Assembly (NCBI RefSeq): GCF_030406325.1
Contig: NZ_JAUEQY010000039.1
Coordinates: 25,360 to 89,359, forward strand
DNA length: 64,000 bases
Source: Actinomadura sp. DC4
GTDB taxonomy: Bacteria; Actinomycetota; Actinomycetes; Streptosporangiales; Streptosporangiaceae
Direction of reading: 5' to 3'
Shown here: in pieces, positions 1 through 7,942 of the stretch
How the letters are laid out: every line of letters starts with the position of its first letter
Numbering within the stretch: position 1 is the stretch's first letter
Translations under genes and position numbers: made by a program
The notes under the pieces: model-generated
The model's database searches: none
Told to the model about the DNA's origin: nothing
Seen by the model: the letters and a program-made list of their open reading frames with translations, nothing else

Positions 1-1
1 G

Positions 2-229
2 GCGCGGCGCGACCAGGTCCGCAGCGCGGAACGGGCGGCCGAGGCGGTCGACCTGCTGCTCAAGGCCGCCGGCGGGCACGGCGTACAGGCCGGCAACCCG
101 ATCCAGCGCGCCTGGCGGGACGTCCACACCGGCGCGGCGCACGTGGTCAACGACGTCGACCAGGGGCTGTCCCTGTACGGCCGCTGGGCCTATGGCCTCG
201 GGGTCGACGACAGCCTGATCCTGGTCTGA
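2..229 (+). CDS. HsaA-like flavin-dependent monooxygenase, C-terminal end (partial)
   Basis: Only the last 75 codons are present; the gene enters from the left edge and stops at TGA 227-229. The tail matches the C-terminal domain of two-component acyl-CoA-dehydrogenase-fold monooxygenases (HsaA/HpaH-like). It has the KAAGG segment, an IQRAWRDVHTGAAH stretch that in the family lies near flavin and substrate, and a helical YGRWAYGLG end. HsaA hydroxylates 3-HSA to the catechol 3,4-DHSA in steroid ring-A/B breakdown, which fits the HsaE, HsaD-like and ketosteroid genes that follow. With only the tail visible, another phenol-type hydroxylase of the same fold cannot be excluded. Confidence 0.65.
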   Translation, partial: ARRDQVRSAERAAEAVDLLLKAAGGHGVQAGNPIQRAWRDVHTGAAHVVNDVDQGLSLYGRWAYGLGVDDSLILV

Positions 230-252
230 GACGAGCTGGAGGTGCACCCGGA

Positions 253-1101
253 GTGACCCAGGAGAGTTCGGGCGGGTCCGCCCCGCCGTCGATGATCGAG
301 CGGATGACGCTGATCATGGAGGCGTTCGGCGACCGTTCCGCGCGGCTGCGGCTGGATGAGATCGCCGCCTGTACCGGGCTGCCCCGGTCGACCTCCCACC
401 GCATCCTCGAACAGCTCGTGCGCCTGGGCTGGCTGCGGCACACGCAGGGCGGGTACGCGCTGGGCCAGCGGGCGCTGCAGCTCGGCGGGTCGGTCAGCGA
501 CCACGCGGAGGTACGCGCCGCCGCCGTCCCCCTCCTGGAGGAGCTGCACGCCAACACCGGGAAGATCATCCACCTCGGCATCCTCGACTTCGCGGACGTC
601 GTCTACCTCGACAAGATCGGCGGGAAGGGCGCTGCGGCGCTGCCGTCGCGCGTCGGCGGGCGCGCCCCCGCGCACGCCGTCAGCCTGGGCAAGGCGATGC
701 TCGCCTGGCTGCCGCCCGAGGAGGCCGACACCCTCCTCGAAGGCGGCATGAAGGCCCGTACCCACAACACGATCACCAACCTGATGGTGATGCACCAGGA
801 GCTGCGCCGGATCCGTGGCCGGCACGGGCTGGCCTTCGAACGCGACGAGTACGTCGTCGGCATCTCGTGCGTGGGCGCGGCCGTACGGGGGCCGGACGGC
901 GCGGTGGCGGGGATCTCGCTGTGCGGCGAGACCAGCGCCGGGCCGCTGGACCGCTACGCCCCGCTCGTGCTCGACGTCGCCAAGCGCATCTCGCTGCGGT
1001 TGTTCCCGGAGACCTCGCCGGACGACATGCCCTCGACCGTGTGGTCGGACGGGATGATGGAGCGCATCCTCAGTCTCCTCGACGACGACACTCTGATGTG
1101 A
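253..1101 (+). CDS. IclR-family transcriptional regulator
   Basis: This 282-residue protein has an N-terminal winged helix (about residues 15-75, with a recognition helix around LPRSTSHRILEQL) and a C-terminal IclR effector domain (about 90-260). The GTG start lies about 9 nt after a GGAGGT box at 238-243 and only 23 nt after the upstream stop, so it may be cotranscribed with the HsaA-like gene. IclR proteins typically sense aromatic or organic acids and control catabolic operons; several actinobacterial steroid clusters contain them. Its stop is 10 nt from the stop of the convergent SDR gene. The ligand is unknown. A shorter start at ATG 291 is possible but would leave the winged helix close to the N-terminus. 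Confidence 0.85.
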   Translation: MTQESSGGSAPPSMIERMTLIMEAFGDRSARLRLDEIAACTGLPRSTSHRILEQLVRLGWLRHTQGGYALGQRALQLGGSVSDHAEVRAAAVPLLEELHANTGKIIHLGILDFADVVYLDKIGGKGAAALPSRVGGRAPAHAVSLGKAMLAWLPPEEADTLLEGGMKARTHNTITNLMVMHQELRRIRGRHGLAFERDEYVVGISCVGAAVRGPDGAVAGISLCGETSAGPLDRYAPLVLDVAKRISLRLFPETSPDDMPSTVWSDGMMERILSLLDDDTLM

Positions 1102-1111
1102 GCGGGCGTCC

Positions 1112-1861
1112 TCAGAAGCCGGCCCCGGTCGTCATCCCCCCGTCGACGACGAACTCCGATCCGGTGCAGTAGCTCGAGTCGTCGCAGGCGAGGAACAGCA
1201 CCACGGTGCTGACCTCCTGGGGCTTGGCGAACCTCGGGATCGGCAGCCGGGAGATCATCCCCTTCGTGTGCCGCCGGGTGTCGTCGGGGTCGGCGCCGGT
1301 CATGGGCGTGGCCACCGCTCCCGGATGCACCGAGTTCACCCGGATCCCGCGCGGGGCGAGCTCGAGGGCGGCGGACTGGGTCAGTCCGCGGACACCGAAC
1401 TTGCTCGCGCTGTAGCCGGTCATCCCGGCGCTGCCGACCAGGCCGTTGACCGAGGAGATGTTGACGATCGAGCCGCCCTCGCCCATCACCGGCGCGGCGT
1501 ACTTGACGCCGAGCCACTGCGAGACGAGGTTGACGTCCAGGAACCGGCGGAAGTCGTCCACGCTCATGTCGGCGACGGGTTGGAACCCCAGGATGCCGGC
1601 GTTGTTGACCAGGATGTCCAGCCGCCCGAACGTGTCCGTCGTGTACTCCACGATCGCGGACCAGTCCGCCTCGGAGGTCACGTCCTGCGGGACGAACCGG
1701 CAGTCGTCGCCGAGCTTCTCGCCCAGCGCCCGGCCCTCGTCCTTCAGGACGTCGCCGAAGACGACCTTCGCACCCTCGTCCAGGAAGGTCCGTACGTGCG
1801 AGGCGCCCATCCCCCGCGCGCCGCCCGTGACCAGTGCGACCCTGCCGTCCAGCTTGCCCAT
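1112..1861 (-). CDS. Short-chain dehydrogenase, 3-alpha(20-beta)-hydroxysteroid dehydrogenase-like
   Basis: A classical 249-residue SDR. The cofactor motif TGGARGMG is at residues 12-19, NNAG at 86-89, the active-site Ser is at 136/137 and YxxxK is Y150/K154, so it should be an active NAD(H)-dependent enzyme. It resembles the FabG3/3-alpha(20-beta)-hydroxysteroid dehydrogenase group, which interconverts steroid alcohols and ketones. The ATG overlaps the upstream SnoaL-like gene by ATGA (1861 shared), which fixes the start. It is the last gene of a three-gene operon (ketosteroid dehydrogenase, SnoaL-like, SDR). The steroid substrate is inferred from this context. Confidence 0.85.
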   Translation of the reverse strand: MGKLDGRVALVTGGARGMGASHVRTFLDEGAKVVFGDVLKDEGRALGEKLGDDCRFVPQDVTSEADWSAIVEYTTDTFGRLDILVNNAGILGFQPVADMSVDDFRRFLDVNLVSQWLGVKYAAPVMGEGGSIVNISSVNGLVGSAGMTGYSASKFGVRGLTQSAALELAPRGIRVNSVHPGAVATPMTGADPDDTRRHTKGMISRLPIPRFAKPQEVSTVVLFLACDDSSYCTGSEFVVDGGMTTGAGF

Positions 1862-2337
1862 CACCGCACCTCCGGAGCGGCGAAGCGGTCCTCGGTGAGC
1901 CGGAACGTCGGTGTGTCGTCCAAGGAGACCTCCGACTCGTAGAGCCGTTCGTAGGTGGTCCGCGCGATCCGCCAGGCGCCGTCGGCGCCGCGACGGTACC
2001 GGTCCCGGTAGATGGACGCGCCGTCCAGCAGGACCCGGTCCCGCTTGCGGATCACGCGGTCCGTCAAGGCCCACACGCCGGTCGCCTCGTCGCCGTCGAT
2101 CGCGATCTCGGGCTGGCTCAGGCGGTGCACGGTGATGATGTCGTCGGTCATGATCCGGCTCAGTGTCCGGACCAGCTTCTGGGCGCCCTCGAAGGTGAGC
2201 CGGTGGCCGTACTCCGCGGTGACGCCGGGCTCCAGCGTCGAGGCGAGCAGGTCCCAGTCCTTGGTGTCGACCGCGCGCATGTAGCGGTACTTCAGCTCCT
2301 CGATCGCCCGGTACTCGACCAGGTCCTGGACGTCCAT
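1861..2337 (-). CDS. SnoaL-like (NTF2-fold) protein
   Basis: This 158-residue protein has the SnoaL_4/NTF2-like pattern: an N-terminal helix with AIEELKYRYMRAVDTKDWD, then alternating strands with a YRDRYRR motif near the end. The fold includes delta-5-3-ketosteroid isomerase, scytalone dehydratase and ring-hydroxylating dioxygenase beta subunits. Between a ketosteroid dehydrogenase and a hydroxysteroid SDR, an isomerase or lyase-like step is the most likely role, but no catalytic residue can be assigned with confidence. The start is well supported by AAGGAGGGG about 4 nt upstream of the ATG. Its stop overlaps the SDR start. Confidence 0.8.
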   Translation of the reverse strand: MDVQDLVEYRAIEELKYRYMRAVDTKDWDLLASTLEPGVTAEYGHRLTFEGAQKLVRTLSRIMTDDIITVHRLSQPEIAIDGDEATGVWALTDRVIRKRDRVLLDGASIYRDRYRRGADGAWRIARTTYERLYESEVSLDDTPTFRLTEDRFAAPEVR

Positions 2338-2347
2338 CGACCCCTCC

Positions 2348-3892
2348 TTATCGGCCCGCGGCCATGTCGAGCGCCGCCAGGTGAGCGAAGACCATCGCGG
2401 ATCCGATCGGGGTGCCGCCGCCCGGGTAGACGGTGCCGCTGACCGCCGCCATGGAGTTGCCCGCGGCGTACAGGCCCTTGATCACCCGTCCGGAGGTGTC
2501 GAGCACCCGCGCCGTCGCGTCGGTGCGCAGGCCGCCCTTGGTGCCGAGGTCGGACAGGCCGAACGCGGCGGCGTGGAAGGGCGCCCGCTCGACCGGGACC
2601 AGGGGCGAGGCGCCGTCGGAGAAGGACCGGTCGTACGGCTCGTCGCCGCGGCCGAAGTCCTCGTCCCGGCCCGTGCGGGCGAACGCGTTGAACCTCGTCA
2701 CCGTCGCGGCGAGCGTGTCCGCGGGCACGCCGATCCGGCCCGCGAGCTCCTCGATCGTGGCGCCGCTCACCCATAGTCCCGCGTCCTCGTACGCCTGCGT
2801 CTCTCCCATCGGGACGCTGGTCGAGCGCACCGGCGGGCGCGCGCCGTGGCGGTCGTCGTAGACCATCCAGAACGGCAGGCTCAGGAGGCCCTGGTCCATG
2901 CGCTCGATGGCCACCCGGCCGATCCGGTCGTAGGGCCACGACTCGTTGACGAAGCGCTCCCCGTCGTCGCCGACGAAGATCCCGCCGGTGAACCACAGGG
3001 AGAAGGTCGAGGTCCCGTCCGGGTGAGTGAGGCCCGGCGACCACCAGGCCTCCGACATCAGGTCGGTGGCGGCGCCGGCGTCGATCCCGGCCTGGAGCGC
3101 CCGGCCGAGGTTGCCGGCCGGGCCCATCGCGTCCCGGACGTCCCCGGGGACGCGGTGCTCGGCCCGCATCTCGGCGTTCCGCTCGAACCCTCCGGCGGCC
3201 ACGAGCACGCCCCGCCGGGTCCGGATCCGGTGCCGCCGCCCCTGGCTCGTGACCACGGCGCCGGCGATCGTGTCGCCGGTACGGACGAGCTCGTCGCAGA
3301 CCGTCTCGGTCCGCAGCTCGGCGGACTCGTGCCTGGACAGCGCGAGCAGCAGCCGGCCGATGAGCGCCTGGCCTCCGCTGACGAGGTCGGGCAGCGGCCG
3401 TCCGGCGCGGTCGGCGCCGAGCGGCGGCCGCAGCACGTCACGGAGCGCGCCGAGCCGTTCGGGCTTGAGCGGGCGCGGCATGATGTGCCGCCCGGTCGGG
3501 CTCGCCTTCGGCGCGGACCCGAAGTAGTCCGGCCACGGGTAGACCATGAAGGCGAAGTCGTCGTCGCCCTCCAGGTAGTCGACCAGCGGCGCGCCGCCCT
3601 CGAGGAACGCGTCCTGCAGGTCGCGGGGCGTACGGTCGCCGACGACGGCGCGGAAGTAGGCCTTGGCGTCGTCCAGGCTGTCGGTGTCCCCGGCGCGCCG
3701 GAGCACCGCGTTGCACGGGAACCACAGGCCGCCGCCGGAGTAGGCGGTCGTGCCGCCGAACCGGTCGGTCGCCTCGACGACGATCACCGAGAGTCCTTCG
3801 CGGGCGGCCGTGTACGCGCCGGTCAGCGCGCCGCCGCCCGAGCCGGCCACGAGAACGTCGCACTCTTCGTCCCAGGTCCGCTCCGCCGTCAT
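2348..3892 (-). CDS. FAD-dependent 3-ketosteroid dehydrogenase (KstD/Kst4D family)
   Basis: A flavoprotein of about 514 residues in the succinate-dehydrogenase/fumarate-reductase superfamily. The N-terminal dinucleotide motif VLVAGSGGGALTG is followed by an acidic residue in VVEATDRFGGTTAYSGGG, which is typical of 3-ketosteroid dehydrogenases. The C-terminus has a glycine-rich FAD motif GLYAAGNSMA and YPGGGTPIG, the place of the catalytic Tyr and Gly of KstD. The family removes hydrogens from ring A at C1-C2 (or C4-C5), making the substrate for 9,10-seco cleavage; delta-1 versus delta-4 specificity is not decided here. I chose ATG 3892; an in-frame TTG at 3943 would add 17 residues without a better ribosome site. 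It heads the three-gene operon ending at 1112. Confidence 0.8.
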   Translation of the reverse strand: MTAERTWDEECDVLVAGSGGGALTGAYTAAREGLSVIVVEATDRFGGTTAYSGGGLWFPCNAVLRRAGDTDSLDDAKAYFRAVVGDRTPRDLQDAFLEGGAPLVDYLEGDDDFAFMVYPWPDYFGSAPKASPTGRHIMPRPLKPERLGALRDVLRPPLGADRAGRPLPDLVSGGQALIGRLLLALSRHESAELRTETVCDELVRTGDTIAGAVVTSQGRRHRIRTRRGVLVAAGGFERNAEMRAEHRVPGDVRDAMGPAGNLGRALQAGIDAGAATDLMSEAWWSPGLTHPDGTSTFSLWFTGGIFVGDDGERFVNESWPYDRIGRVAIERMDQGLLSLPFWMVYDDRHGARPPVRSTSVPMGETQAYEDAGLWVSGATIEELAGRIGVPADTLAATVTRFNAFARTGRDEDFGRGDEPYDRSFSDGASPLVPVERAPFHAAAFGLSDLGTKGGLRTDATARVLDTSGRVIKGLYAAGNSMAAVSGTVYPGGGTPIGSAMVFAHLAALDMAAGR

Positions 3893-4011
3893 GGGCACAT
3901 GGTCACCGGCGCCCGTACGCCTGTCTCGCCCGGTCTCACTCAACAGGACCGCCGCACCGGGGTACGCCCCGGGCGATCCATGCTTGTACGCCCCCCGCCG
4001 AAGGAGGCTCC

Positions 4012-4431
4012 GTGCTGGACCTAGGCCAACTCTCGGACCGGATCGAGATCGCCGACCTGCTCACCTCTTACACGCGGGCGGTCGACCTCGGCGAGTGGGA
4101 CCGGCTGGACGCGGTCTTCACCCCGGACGCGCACATCGACTACCGGGCCACGGGCGGCATCGAGGGCACGCTCCCGGCGGTGAAGGCCTGGCTGGCGGAG
4201 GTGCTGACGGCGTTCGTCCGCCGCCAGCACGTCATGGGCCAGTCCGAGGTCGTCCTCGACGGCGACGCGGCGAAGGTGACGGCGTACTTCGCGAACCCGA
4301 TGATCAGCCTCGGCGGGGACGGCGGCGAACGCCTGTTCGCCTGCGGCGGCTACTACCATCACGACCTCGTACGGACCGGTGAGGGCTGGCGCTCGCGCAG
4401 CCTCGTCCAGGAGCTCACCTGGACCCGCTGA
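4012..4431 (+). CDS. SnoaL-like (NTF2-fold) protein
   Basis: This 139-residue NTF2-like protein is unrelated in detail to the one at 1861-2337 but shows the same layout: N-terminal IEIADLLTSYTRAVDLGEWDRLDAVFTPDA, then strands ending in YYHHDLVRTGEGWRSRSLV. The GTG start follows a strong AAGGAGG box (4000-4006). It is transcribed divergently from the ketosteroid dehydrogenase and ends 10 nt from the convergent TetR gene. SnoaL-like proteins are frequent in steroid clusters and may act as isomerases or hydratases; no substrate can be named. Confidence 0.8.
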   Translation: MLDLGQLSDRIEIADLLTSYTRAVDLGEWDRLDAVFTPDAHIDYRATGGIEGTLPAVKAWLAEVLTAFVRRQHVMGQSEVVLDGDAAKVTAYFANPMISLGGDGGERLFACGGYYHHDLVRTGEGWRSRSLVQELTWTR

Positions 4432-4441
4432 CCGGTTCGGC

Positions 4442-5068
4442 TCAGCCGCGGGCGTGTGACGGCGCGGACGTGAGCGTGTCCCAGGCGGCCATCGCGCAGG
4501 TGATGACCGCCTCCAGCTCGGCGCGGTCGGCGCCGTCGCGAGCCTGTACGGACAGGCCCTGCACCACGGTGGTGTAGTAGCGGGCGATGGCGTCGAGGCC
4601 GGCGGCCGGCACGGTGAGGTCGCCGTCGGCGGCGCCACGGGCGAGCCGGTCCCTGACGGTCGTGAACATGTCGCGCCGGATGCCGGCCAGGAACTCCCGG
4701 ACCGAGTGGTTCTCCACGGCGCCGGTGGGCGCGGCGAGGATGAGCATGCAGTAGTGCGGGGCCTCGGGGCGGGTGATCTCGTCGGCGGTGGCGCGCAGCA
4801 TGGCGTGGATCGCGCCGCGCGTGGTCGGTTGCTCGCGCAGCGCGCGCCTGGGCGGCTCGCCCGAGGTCGCGCCGTAGAGCGCCATGACCTTGCGGAACAG
4901 GTCCTCCTTGCTGCCGAAGTAGGCGTAGATGCTGGCCGAGGCGATCCCCATCGCCTGCGCCAGGTCGTTGAGCGAGGTGCCCTCGTAGCCCCGCTCCCAG
5001 AACACGTCCAGTGCCTGGCGCAGAGCGGTGTCCGGGTCGAAGGTGCGCGGCCTGCCGCGGGTGGCCAT
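4442..5068 (-). CDS. TetR-family transcriptional repressor
   Basis: A 208-residue regulator with an N-terminal AcrR/TetR helix-turn-helix (LNDLAQAMGIASASIYAYFGSKEDLF, about 30-55) and a C-terminal ligand domain like that of YcdC/TetR_C_16 proteins. The start ATG is set by GGAGGTG about 8 nt upstream. It is divergent from the quinone-reductase gene at 5179, and two copies of a 16-bp element lie between them. Autoregulation and repression of the reductase gene are the natural inference. Confidence 0.88.
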   Translation of the reverse strand: MATRGRPRTFDPDTALRQALDVFWERGYEGTSLNDLAQAMGIASASIYAYFGSKEDLFRKVMALYGATSGEPPRRALREQPTTRGAIHAMLRATADEITRPEAPHYCMLILAAPTGAVENHSVREFLAGIRRDMFTTVRDRLARGAADGDLTVPAAGLDAIARYYTTVVQGLSVQARDGADRAELEAVITCAMAAWDTLTSAPSHARG

Positions 5069-5083
5069 CGAGATGCACCTCCA

Positions 5084-5155
5084 TTTGTTTGTCGTTCGAC
5101 CAAGTTTACCTTGATCCGCACTGAAGAGGTGTGACACGGTTTGTTTGTCGTTCGA
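5084..5155. promoter_or_regulatory. Paired 16-bp direct repeats, probable TetR operators
   Basis: TTTGTTTGTCGTTCGA occurs at 5084-5099 and again, identical, at 5140-5155, 56 bp apart, one beside each start codon of the divergent TetR and quinone-reductase genes. In the first copy the sequence continues so that TTGTCG and CGACCAA form an imperfect dyad. Placement next to both starts suits a repressor that controls itself and its neighbour. Binding is inferred. Confidence 0.65.
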
Positions 5156-5178
5156 TAATCAAAAGGAAGCCGATCATC

Positions 5179-6177
5179 ATGAGCGTTCCCTCGACCATGC
5201 GCGCCCTGCGGCAGACGTCGCTGAACGGCCCACAGGACCTGCGCCTGATCACCGACGCGCCGGTGCCACGCCCGGGTCCGGGCGAGGTCCTGATCCGCGT
5301 CACCGCCGCCGGAGTCAACTTCGTCGACATCTCGCAGGGCCGCGGAACGTTCGCGGGTGGCCCGCGGCCGCCGTACCTGGCGGGCATCGAGGGCGCCGGT
5401 GAGGTCACCGCCGCCGGCGAGGGGGTGACCGGCCTGGAGCCCGGCGCCCATGTGATCGGCGTGGGCATGGGCGGCGGCGCCTTCGCCGAGTACATGGTGC
5501 TGCCCGCGGCCGGCGCGATGCCGGTGCCGGCGGGCTGGACGGACGAGCAGGCGCTGGGCCTGGTCGTGAATCTTCCGACCGCGCTGGCGGCGCTCAAGCC
5601 GCTGGGCGGCGTCACCGCGGGGCAGACCGTGCTGATCCACGCCGCGGCGGGCGGGACCGGCCAGGCCGCGGTGACGATGGCCAAGCACTACGGCGCGACG
5701 GTCATCGCCACGGCGTCGCCGGGCAAGCACGAGGTGGTACGGGCGCTCGGCGCCGACCACGTCCTCGACTCCCGCGGCGCCGGCATCGCCGCCGAGGTCC
5801 GGCGGCTGACCGGCGGCGCGGGCGCCGACCTTGTGCTGGAGTCGGTCGGCGGCGCCACCCTCGAGGCCGGTCTGGCGGCGGCCAAGCGGGTCACCGGCCG
5901 GGTCGTCGTCTACGGCATGGCCGGCGGCGAAGCCGCGATCACCAACTGGGAGCTGGTCTACAAGCACCAGATCCACGTCATCGGCCTGAACATCGGCACC
6001 CTGATCCAGGCCGCACCGCAGATCTTCGGCGAGGTCATGGGCGAGTTGTCCGGGCTTCTCGCGGCCGGGGTGCTCGGCCCCGGCCGGCCCACCGTGTACG
6101 AGCTGGCGGAGGGGCCGAAGGCGCTCGCGGAACTCGAGGCGCGGGCCACCGTGGGCAAGCTGGCGCTGGTGCCCTGA
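5179..6177 (+). CDS. Zinc-independent NADPH:quinone oxidoreductase (MDR family)
   Basis: This 332-residue medium-chain reductase has an N-terminal GroES-like domain (PGEVLIRVTAAGVNFVDISQGRG) and a Rossmann domain with HAAAGGTGQAAVTMAKHYGA, the NADPH motif of zeta-crystallin/QOR proteins. No zinc-ligand cysteines are seen. Such enzymes reduce quinones or alpha,beta-unsaturated ketones and could handle enones made during steroid breakdown. The ATG follows AAAAGGAAG (5161-5169); an upstream in-frame start at 5131 would run through the operator region and lacks a ribosome site. Likely repressed by the divergent TetR protein. Confidence 0.85.
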   Translation: MSVPSTMRALRQTSLNGPQDLRLITDAPVPRPGPGEVLIRVTAAGVNFVDISQGRGTFAGGPRPPYLAGIEGAGEVTAAGEGVTGLEPGAHVIGVGMGGGAFAEYMVLPAAGAMPVPAGWTDEQALGLVVNLPTALAALKPLGGVTAGQTVLIHAAAGGTGQAAVTMAKHYGATVIATASPGKHEVVRALGADHVLDSRGAGIAAEVRRLTGGAGADLVLESVGGATLEAGLAAAKRVTGRVVVYGMAGGEAAITNWELVYKHQIHVIGLNIGTLIQAAPQIFGEVMGELSGLLAAGVLGPGRPTVYELAEGPKALAELEARATVGKLALVP

Positions 6178-6192
6178 CCGTGACGCCTGGGG

Positions 6193-7038
6193 CTACTTCC
6201 TGGTCAGGAAGGCCAGGACGACGCTCTCCCAGGCGTCCTTCTGCTCGATCATCGCCCAGTGGCCGCAGTCGGGGAAGACGTGGAGCTCGGCGTCCGGGAT
6301 GGTGCGCATCGGCACGATCGCCATGTCGAGCGGGCTGACCCGGTCGTCGCGGCCCCACGTGATGAGGGTCTTGGCGGTGATCTTGTGCAGCATCGCCCAG
6401 TACGGCGGGACGTCTCCGGGCGGGCGGGCCGCCATCGCCTTGCGGCCGTACATGCGGCGGGCGCTCGCCAGCGTGGCCGGGTCGGTGGCCTGGGTCCAGC
6501 GCTCCTCGATCAGCTCCTCGGTGATCAGGGCGGGGTCGTGGACCATGGAGTTCAGCCACTGGACGAGCCGCTCGCGGGTGGGGTCCTCGGTGAACTCCAC
6601 CAGCAGCCGGATGCCCTCGCTCGGGCCGGGGCTGAACAGGTTGCGGCCCACGCCGCCGATCGTCACCAGCCGCCGTACGCGGTCGGGCTGGGCGCTCGCG
6701 ACCTGGGCGGCGACGATGCCGCCCATGGAGTTGCCGATGACGTCGACCTGCTCCAGCCCGAGCTCGTCGAGGAAACGGATCACGGACTCGGGGGCGGCGA
6801 CCATCGGGTGCCGGTCGGTCGGGTCACTGACGCCGAAGCCGGGGAACTCCAGGACCATGCAGTGGAACCACTCGGCGAACACCGGGAGGTTCCCCCGGAA
6901 GTTGCGCCACCCGGTCACGCCGGGGCCCGAGCCGTGCAACATCAGCAGCGGCGGGCCGTCGCCGGCCTCGTGGTAGCGCAGCGTTCCCTTGTCCGTCCGC
7001 AGTTCACGCAGCGTGGAGTCGTGGTTGAGTTCCGCCAT
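6193..7038 (-). CDS. Alpha/beta hydrolase, HsaD/MhpC-like meta-cleavage product hydrolase
   Basis: A 281-residue alpha/beta hydrolase with HGSGPG at 35-40 (oxyanion loop), nucleophile Ser104 in GNSMGG, acid Asp231/232 in WGRDDRVSP and His260 in DCGHWAMIEQ. The spacing and the GNSxGG elbow are those of C-C bond hydrolases. HsaD cleaves 4,9-DSHA into HHD and DOHNAA, and the HHD is the substrate of HsaE, encoded at 7943-8725. The extradiol dioxygenase partner (HsaC) is not in this window, so this may be the hsaD orthologue or a paralogue. The ATG start at 7038 is followed by the HGSGPG block at the expected distance. Confidence 0.78.
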   Translation of the reverse strand: MAELNHDSTLRELRTDKGTLRYHEAGDGPPLLMLHGSGPGVTGWRNFRGNLPVFAEWFHCMVLEFPGFGVSDPTDRHPMVAAPESVIRFLDELGLEQVDVIGNSMGGIVAAQVASAQPDRVRRLVTIGGVGRNLFSPGPSEGIRLLVEFTEDPTRERLVQWLNSMVHDPALITEELIEERWTQATDPATLASARRMYGRKAMAARPPGDVPPYWAMLHKITAKTLITWGRDDRVSPLDMAIVPMRTIPDAELHVFPDCGHWAMIEQKDAWESVVLAFLTRK

Positions 7039-7060
7039 CGTCGACCTCAGCTCCTCCGCG

Positions 7061-7079
7061 AACGTGTTGCGGGCACGTT
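7061..7079. promoter_or_regulatory. Inverted repeat upstream of the HsaD-like gene
   Basis: AACGTG-N7-CACGTT lies 22 bp upstream of the hydrolase start. The left part also reads AACGTGTT, the AACnnGTT core of the KstR operator (TnnAACnnGTTnnA), although the outer T and A are absent. It is either an operator for an unidentified regulator or a degenerate KstR site. Confidence 0.35.
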
Positions 7080-7167
7080 AACCGGGACCGGGTACGGACG
7101 GCCGCGATCATCCCGATCAGCGAGACCACGGCCCCGTACGCCGCCGGTCGTCCCCGACCCTGGCGGG

Positions 7168-7938
7168 ATGGACTCCCGCTCTGAGGACTTCGCCGGCCGC
7201 CGTGGAGCGGCGCTCGTGCTCGGTGCCAGCGGCGGGCTGGGGGCCGAGATCGCCGGGACGCTGATCCGCCGGGGCGGCTCGGTCGCGCTGACGTTCCGGC
7301 GCGAGTCGCCCCGGATCGAGGAGCTGCTCGGGACGTCGGCGGCGGCGCGGGCCTACCGGCTGGACCTGGGAGACCCGGAGGCGTGCGCGAAGGTCGTCGA
7401 CACGGTCGTGGCCGACTTCGGCGGCCTGCACACGCTCGTGTACGCCGCGGGCCCTCACGTGCCGATGGTCCACCTCAGCAAGGTGACCCCGGAGCGGTTC
7501 CGCGCGCAGGTGCTCGACGACGCCGTCGCGTTCTTCAACGCCCTGAGCCCGGCCCTGCCCCACCTGCGTACGGCGGGCGGCTCGATCGTGGCGGTGACCA
7601 CCGCGGCGACGAGCCGGTTCCCCGTACGTGACGGGCTCTCGTCGGCGCCCAAGGGCGCGGTCGAGGCGCTCGTACGCGGCATCGCCGCCGAGGAGGGGCG
7701 GTTCGGCGTCCGCGCCAACTGCGTCGGGCCCGGCATGCTGACCGACGGGATGGCCGAACGGCTCATCGCCTCCGGCGAGCTGGACGACCGCGCCCTCGAC
7801 GCCGCCCGCGCTCGCATCCCGCTGCCGCGCTTCGGCACGGCCGCCGACGTCGCCGAGGCCGTCTGCTTCCTCGCCTCCGACCGGGCCGGCTTCATCACCG
7901 GCCAGAAGCTCGACGTCGACGGCGGTTACGGCGTGTAG
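7168..7938 (+). CDS. Atypical SDR-family protein lacking the catalytic tyrosine
   Basis: This 256-residue Rossmann protein has an intact cofactor motif LGASGGLG (18-25), YAAG in place of NNAG (92-95) and the C-terminal GQKLDVDGGYGV of classical SDRs. At the active site the usual YxxxK is SxxxK: Ser158 and Lys162 in GLSSAPKGAVEALVR, and the Ser of the triad is in a TTAAT stretch. It may be a non-oxidoreductase binding protein or use an altered mechanism. It stands alone between two minus-strand genes in the steroid island. ATG 7168 is the only well-placed start before the Rossmann motif; its ribosome site (TGGCGGG) is weak. Confidence 0.8.
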   Translation: MDSRSEDFAGRRGAALVLGASGGLGAEIAGTLIRRGGSVALTFRRESPRIEELLGTSAAARAYRLDLGDPEACAKVVDTVVADFGGLHTLVYAAGPHVPMVHLSKVTPERFRAQVLDDAVAFFNALSPALPHLRTAGGSIVAVTTAATSRFPVRDGLSSAPKGAVEALVRGIAAEEGRFGVRANCVGPGMLTDGMAERLIASGELDDRALDAARARIPLPRFGTAADVAEAVCFLASDRAGFITGQKLDVDGGYGV

Positions 7939-7942
7939 GTCG

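Noticed and set aside
2846..4024. Plus-strand frame of 392 codons opposite the ketosteroid dehydrogenase
   Set aside because: No motifs; the minus strand has clear FAD-binding and KstD C-terminal blocks.
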